A stretch of DNA of 64,000 nt from the NCBI RefSeq assembly GCF_003860345.1, contig NZ_CP034179.1, positions 744,001 through 808,000 on the forward strand, in the 5' to 3' direction. This stretch comes from Caenibius tardaugens NBRC 16725 (GTDB lineage: Bacteria > Pseudomonadota > Alphaproteobacteria > Sphingomonadales > Sphingomonadaceae). The number at the start of each line of letters is the position of its first letter. Within the stretch, counting starts at the first letter, position 1. The notes under the pieces were generated by a model that was not told where the DNA came from, searched no databases, and saw only the letters and a list, made by a program, of their open reading frames with translations. A program made the translations under genes and the position numbers. Shown in pieces: positions 62,774 to 64,000 of this stretch.

Positions 62774-64000
62774 TCCGCGCCTCGTCGGGCACATCGTGTC
62801 GGTTCAAGGCTTCCGAGTGAAGGTCGAATTGCTGCCCGAAACTCGGTCGGCGTTACGCGCCACGCTAGACGGCGTGCAGGCGGCCATCGCAATCAACGCC
62901 TATCTGACCTTCTCGCTCGGTGCGGGGGAAACGGTCATCGGCATCATCACCGATCTGGAAGCTCGCGAGACCTTCGATCCCGGTAGCGGGGACGATCTAA
63001 ACCTCGAACTGATGAAACCACGCCGCGTTGCCAGCGTACAGCTGCTGGGCACGATCGAGCACAAGGACGAGGAGCCTACCTTCAGTCCAGGCATCTCGGT
63101 GCTGCCAACACTCGACACTCCCGCGGAGATCGGATCGCCGGACATCCTTCGCGCGGTGTTCGAGATACCACCGCGGCGCAACAAGCCAGAGGACTATGAC
63201 GCGAAGGATTTCGATTGCGATCTGAAGATCGGATTCCCGACCGGCCAAGACCGCAACGTCGTGCGGGCCTCCTATAACGACCTGTTCTCGCGGCCGCTCG
63301 CGATCGTGGGCAATACCGGCTCGGGCAAATCCTTCTCGGTGTCGAGCCTGATCCAGAAGGCGATGGCTGCGCTCGATGGCGCGGCCGAGGAGCCGCACGT
63401 CTTCATCCTCGACATCAATGGCGAGTATGCCAAGGCCTTCCCGACGGCTGAAGCGGCGCAACGCTTGCCGGATCGCATCTACCTCAATGGCAAGGAGTTC
63501 AGCCTTCCGCTCTGGTTTCTGAACGCCGAAGAAATCTGTGCGTGGCTGAGCGCGTCGGAGCAAACGCAGGAGCCCGTGCTGAAAGACTGGTGGGCGATTG
63601 CCAAGGGCGGCAGTGCCACCGCCGCCGCCAGCATGGGAGCGTTTCAGAATGGCATGAGCGCGCTCGACCAGCTCTTGAGCGAACTGACGAAGATCAAGAA
63701 GAAGGCAGCCGGCTCCTATTGCGATGCCGTGGTCGGCCACCTCGCCGATACAGACATTGATACAGACCCGTTCGCTGGCCTGTTTACCGCTCATAGGTCA
63801 GCTAACGATTTCAACACCGAGGTCATGAACAATCAGGCCGCCATAGCTGCGGAGGCGGAGAAGCTGAAAGACGCGATTCGCGCCAAGATCGTCGGTGGTA
63901 GCGGCACGGCGGAGGCCGGTGCACGCACTGCGGACTCTCCGTTGCCGATCGCCCGCGCAACCCTGACCGATCCATCGCTTATCAATCGGGCCGTATCCAA
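62766..64000 (+). CDS. HerA-like ATPase, 3' end outside window
   Basis: The first 411 residues of a HerA/DUF87 ATPase. A beta-rich N-terminal HAS-barrel-like part (about 1-120, VGHIVSVQGFRVKVELL) is followed by the ATPase with Walker A IVGNTGSGKSFS (about 180-191) and Walker B-like HVFILDINGEYA. HerA proteins form hexamers that bind DNA and in SIR2-HerA assemble with SIR2 to cut DNA and deplete NAD+. The frame is open to the window end. Its start at 62766 lies inside the SIR2 3' end. Confidence 0.87.
   Translation, partial: MDNPRLVGHIVSVQGFRVKVELLPETRSALRATLDGVQAAIAINAYLTFSLGAGETVIGIITDLEARETFDPGSGDDLNLELMKPRRVASVQLLGTIEHKDEEPTFSPGISVLPTLDTPAEIGSPDILRAVFEIPPRRNKPEDYDAKDFDCDLKIGFPTGQDRNVVRASYNDLFSRPLAIVGNTGSGKSFSVSSLIQKAMAALDGAAEEPHVFILDINGEYAKAFPTAEAAQRLPDRIYLNGKEFSLPLWFLNAEEICAWLSASEQTQEPVLKDWWAIAKGGSATAAASMGAFQNGMSALDQLLSELTKIKKKAAGSYCDAVVGHLADTDIDTDPFAGLFTAHRSANDFNTEVMNNQAAIAAEAEKLKDAIRAKIVGGSGTAEAGARTADSPLPIARATLTDPSLINRAVS

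Overview
The window looks like a chromosome of an alphaproteobacterium of the Sphingomonadales (Sphingobium/Novosphingobium/Sphingomonas type). The evidence is high GC, the gene repertoire (sulfotransferase, LLM flavin enzymes, PQQ membrane dehydrogenase, one long Rsh) and a Trb-type conjugative element with the DUF736/DUF932/DUF2285/DUF2840 accessory proteins usual in that order. The genus is an inference.

Positions 1-23,500 are chromosomal. A minus-strand operon (1-8795) encodes a NitT/TauT-type ABC importer, two DUF1989 proteins, a biotin-dependent urea/guanidine carboxylase and allophanate hydrolase (cut by the left edge). It takes up and breaks down a urea-like nitrogen source, and the two DUF1989 genes argue for guanidine. 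Next come a LysR regulator, an LLM flavin enzyme, an SDR, a small membrane protein and a PQQ dehydrogenase. A P-loop kinase, a b561-type cytochrome, a frameshifted alkylsulfatase-like metallohydrolase, a sulfotransferase, a second LLM enzyme, a VOC protein, the (p)ppGpp enzyme Rsh and a DUF1905 protein follow.

At 23,515-23,605 lies tRNA-Ser(GGA). An integrative conjugative element (ICE) begins at its 3' end and runs past the right edge. A large serine recombinase converges on the tRNA and its reading frame passes through the tRNA antisense. The element then carries a hypothetical gene, a RelE/ParE-RHH toxin-antitoxin pair, a ParB-like protein, DUF736 and DUF932 genes separated by strong hairpins, and a QseM-like/FseA-like regulatory pair. 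The FseA-like protein is encoded in two frames with a plausible +1 ribosomal frameshift site. Transfer genes follow: AlpA-like, DUF2840, TraF peptidase, DUF736, lytic transglycosylase, relaxase, TraG, an RHH protein and trbBCDEJKLFGI plus DUF2274.

Two defense cargoes are visible. A minus-strand TIR + caspase + RyR-like trio (32,592-34,250) sits between the FseA-like activator and the AlpA-like gene and matches the architecture of type IV Thoeris, with an extra third gene. A SIR2 + HerA pair (61,376 to the window end) matches the known SIR2-HerA system. Between the trb genes and SIR2-HerA are a LysR/SMR pair, a TetR-MFP-RND-NodT efflux operon and a divergent type II NADH dehydrogenase.

Three reading-frame breaks (one in the alkylsulfatase-like gene, two in the RND pump) are each repaired by one extra base in a G/C homopolymer, so base-calling error is a serious possibility. 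The FseA frame change has the opposite sign and occurs at a TTTC slip site, so it is more likely biological.
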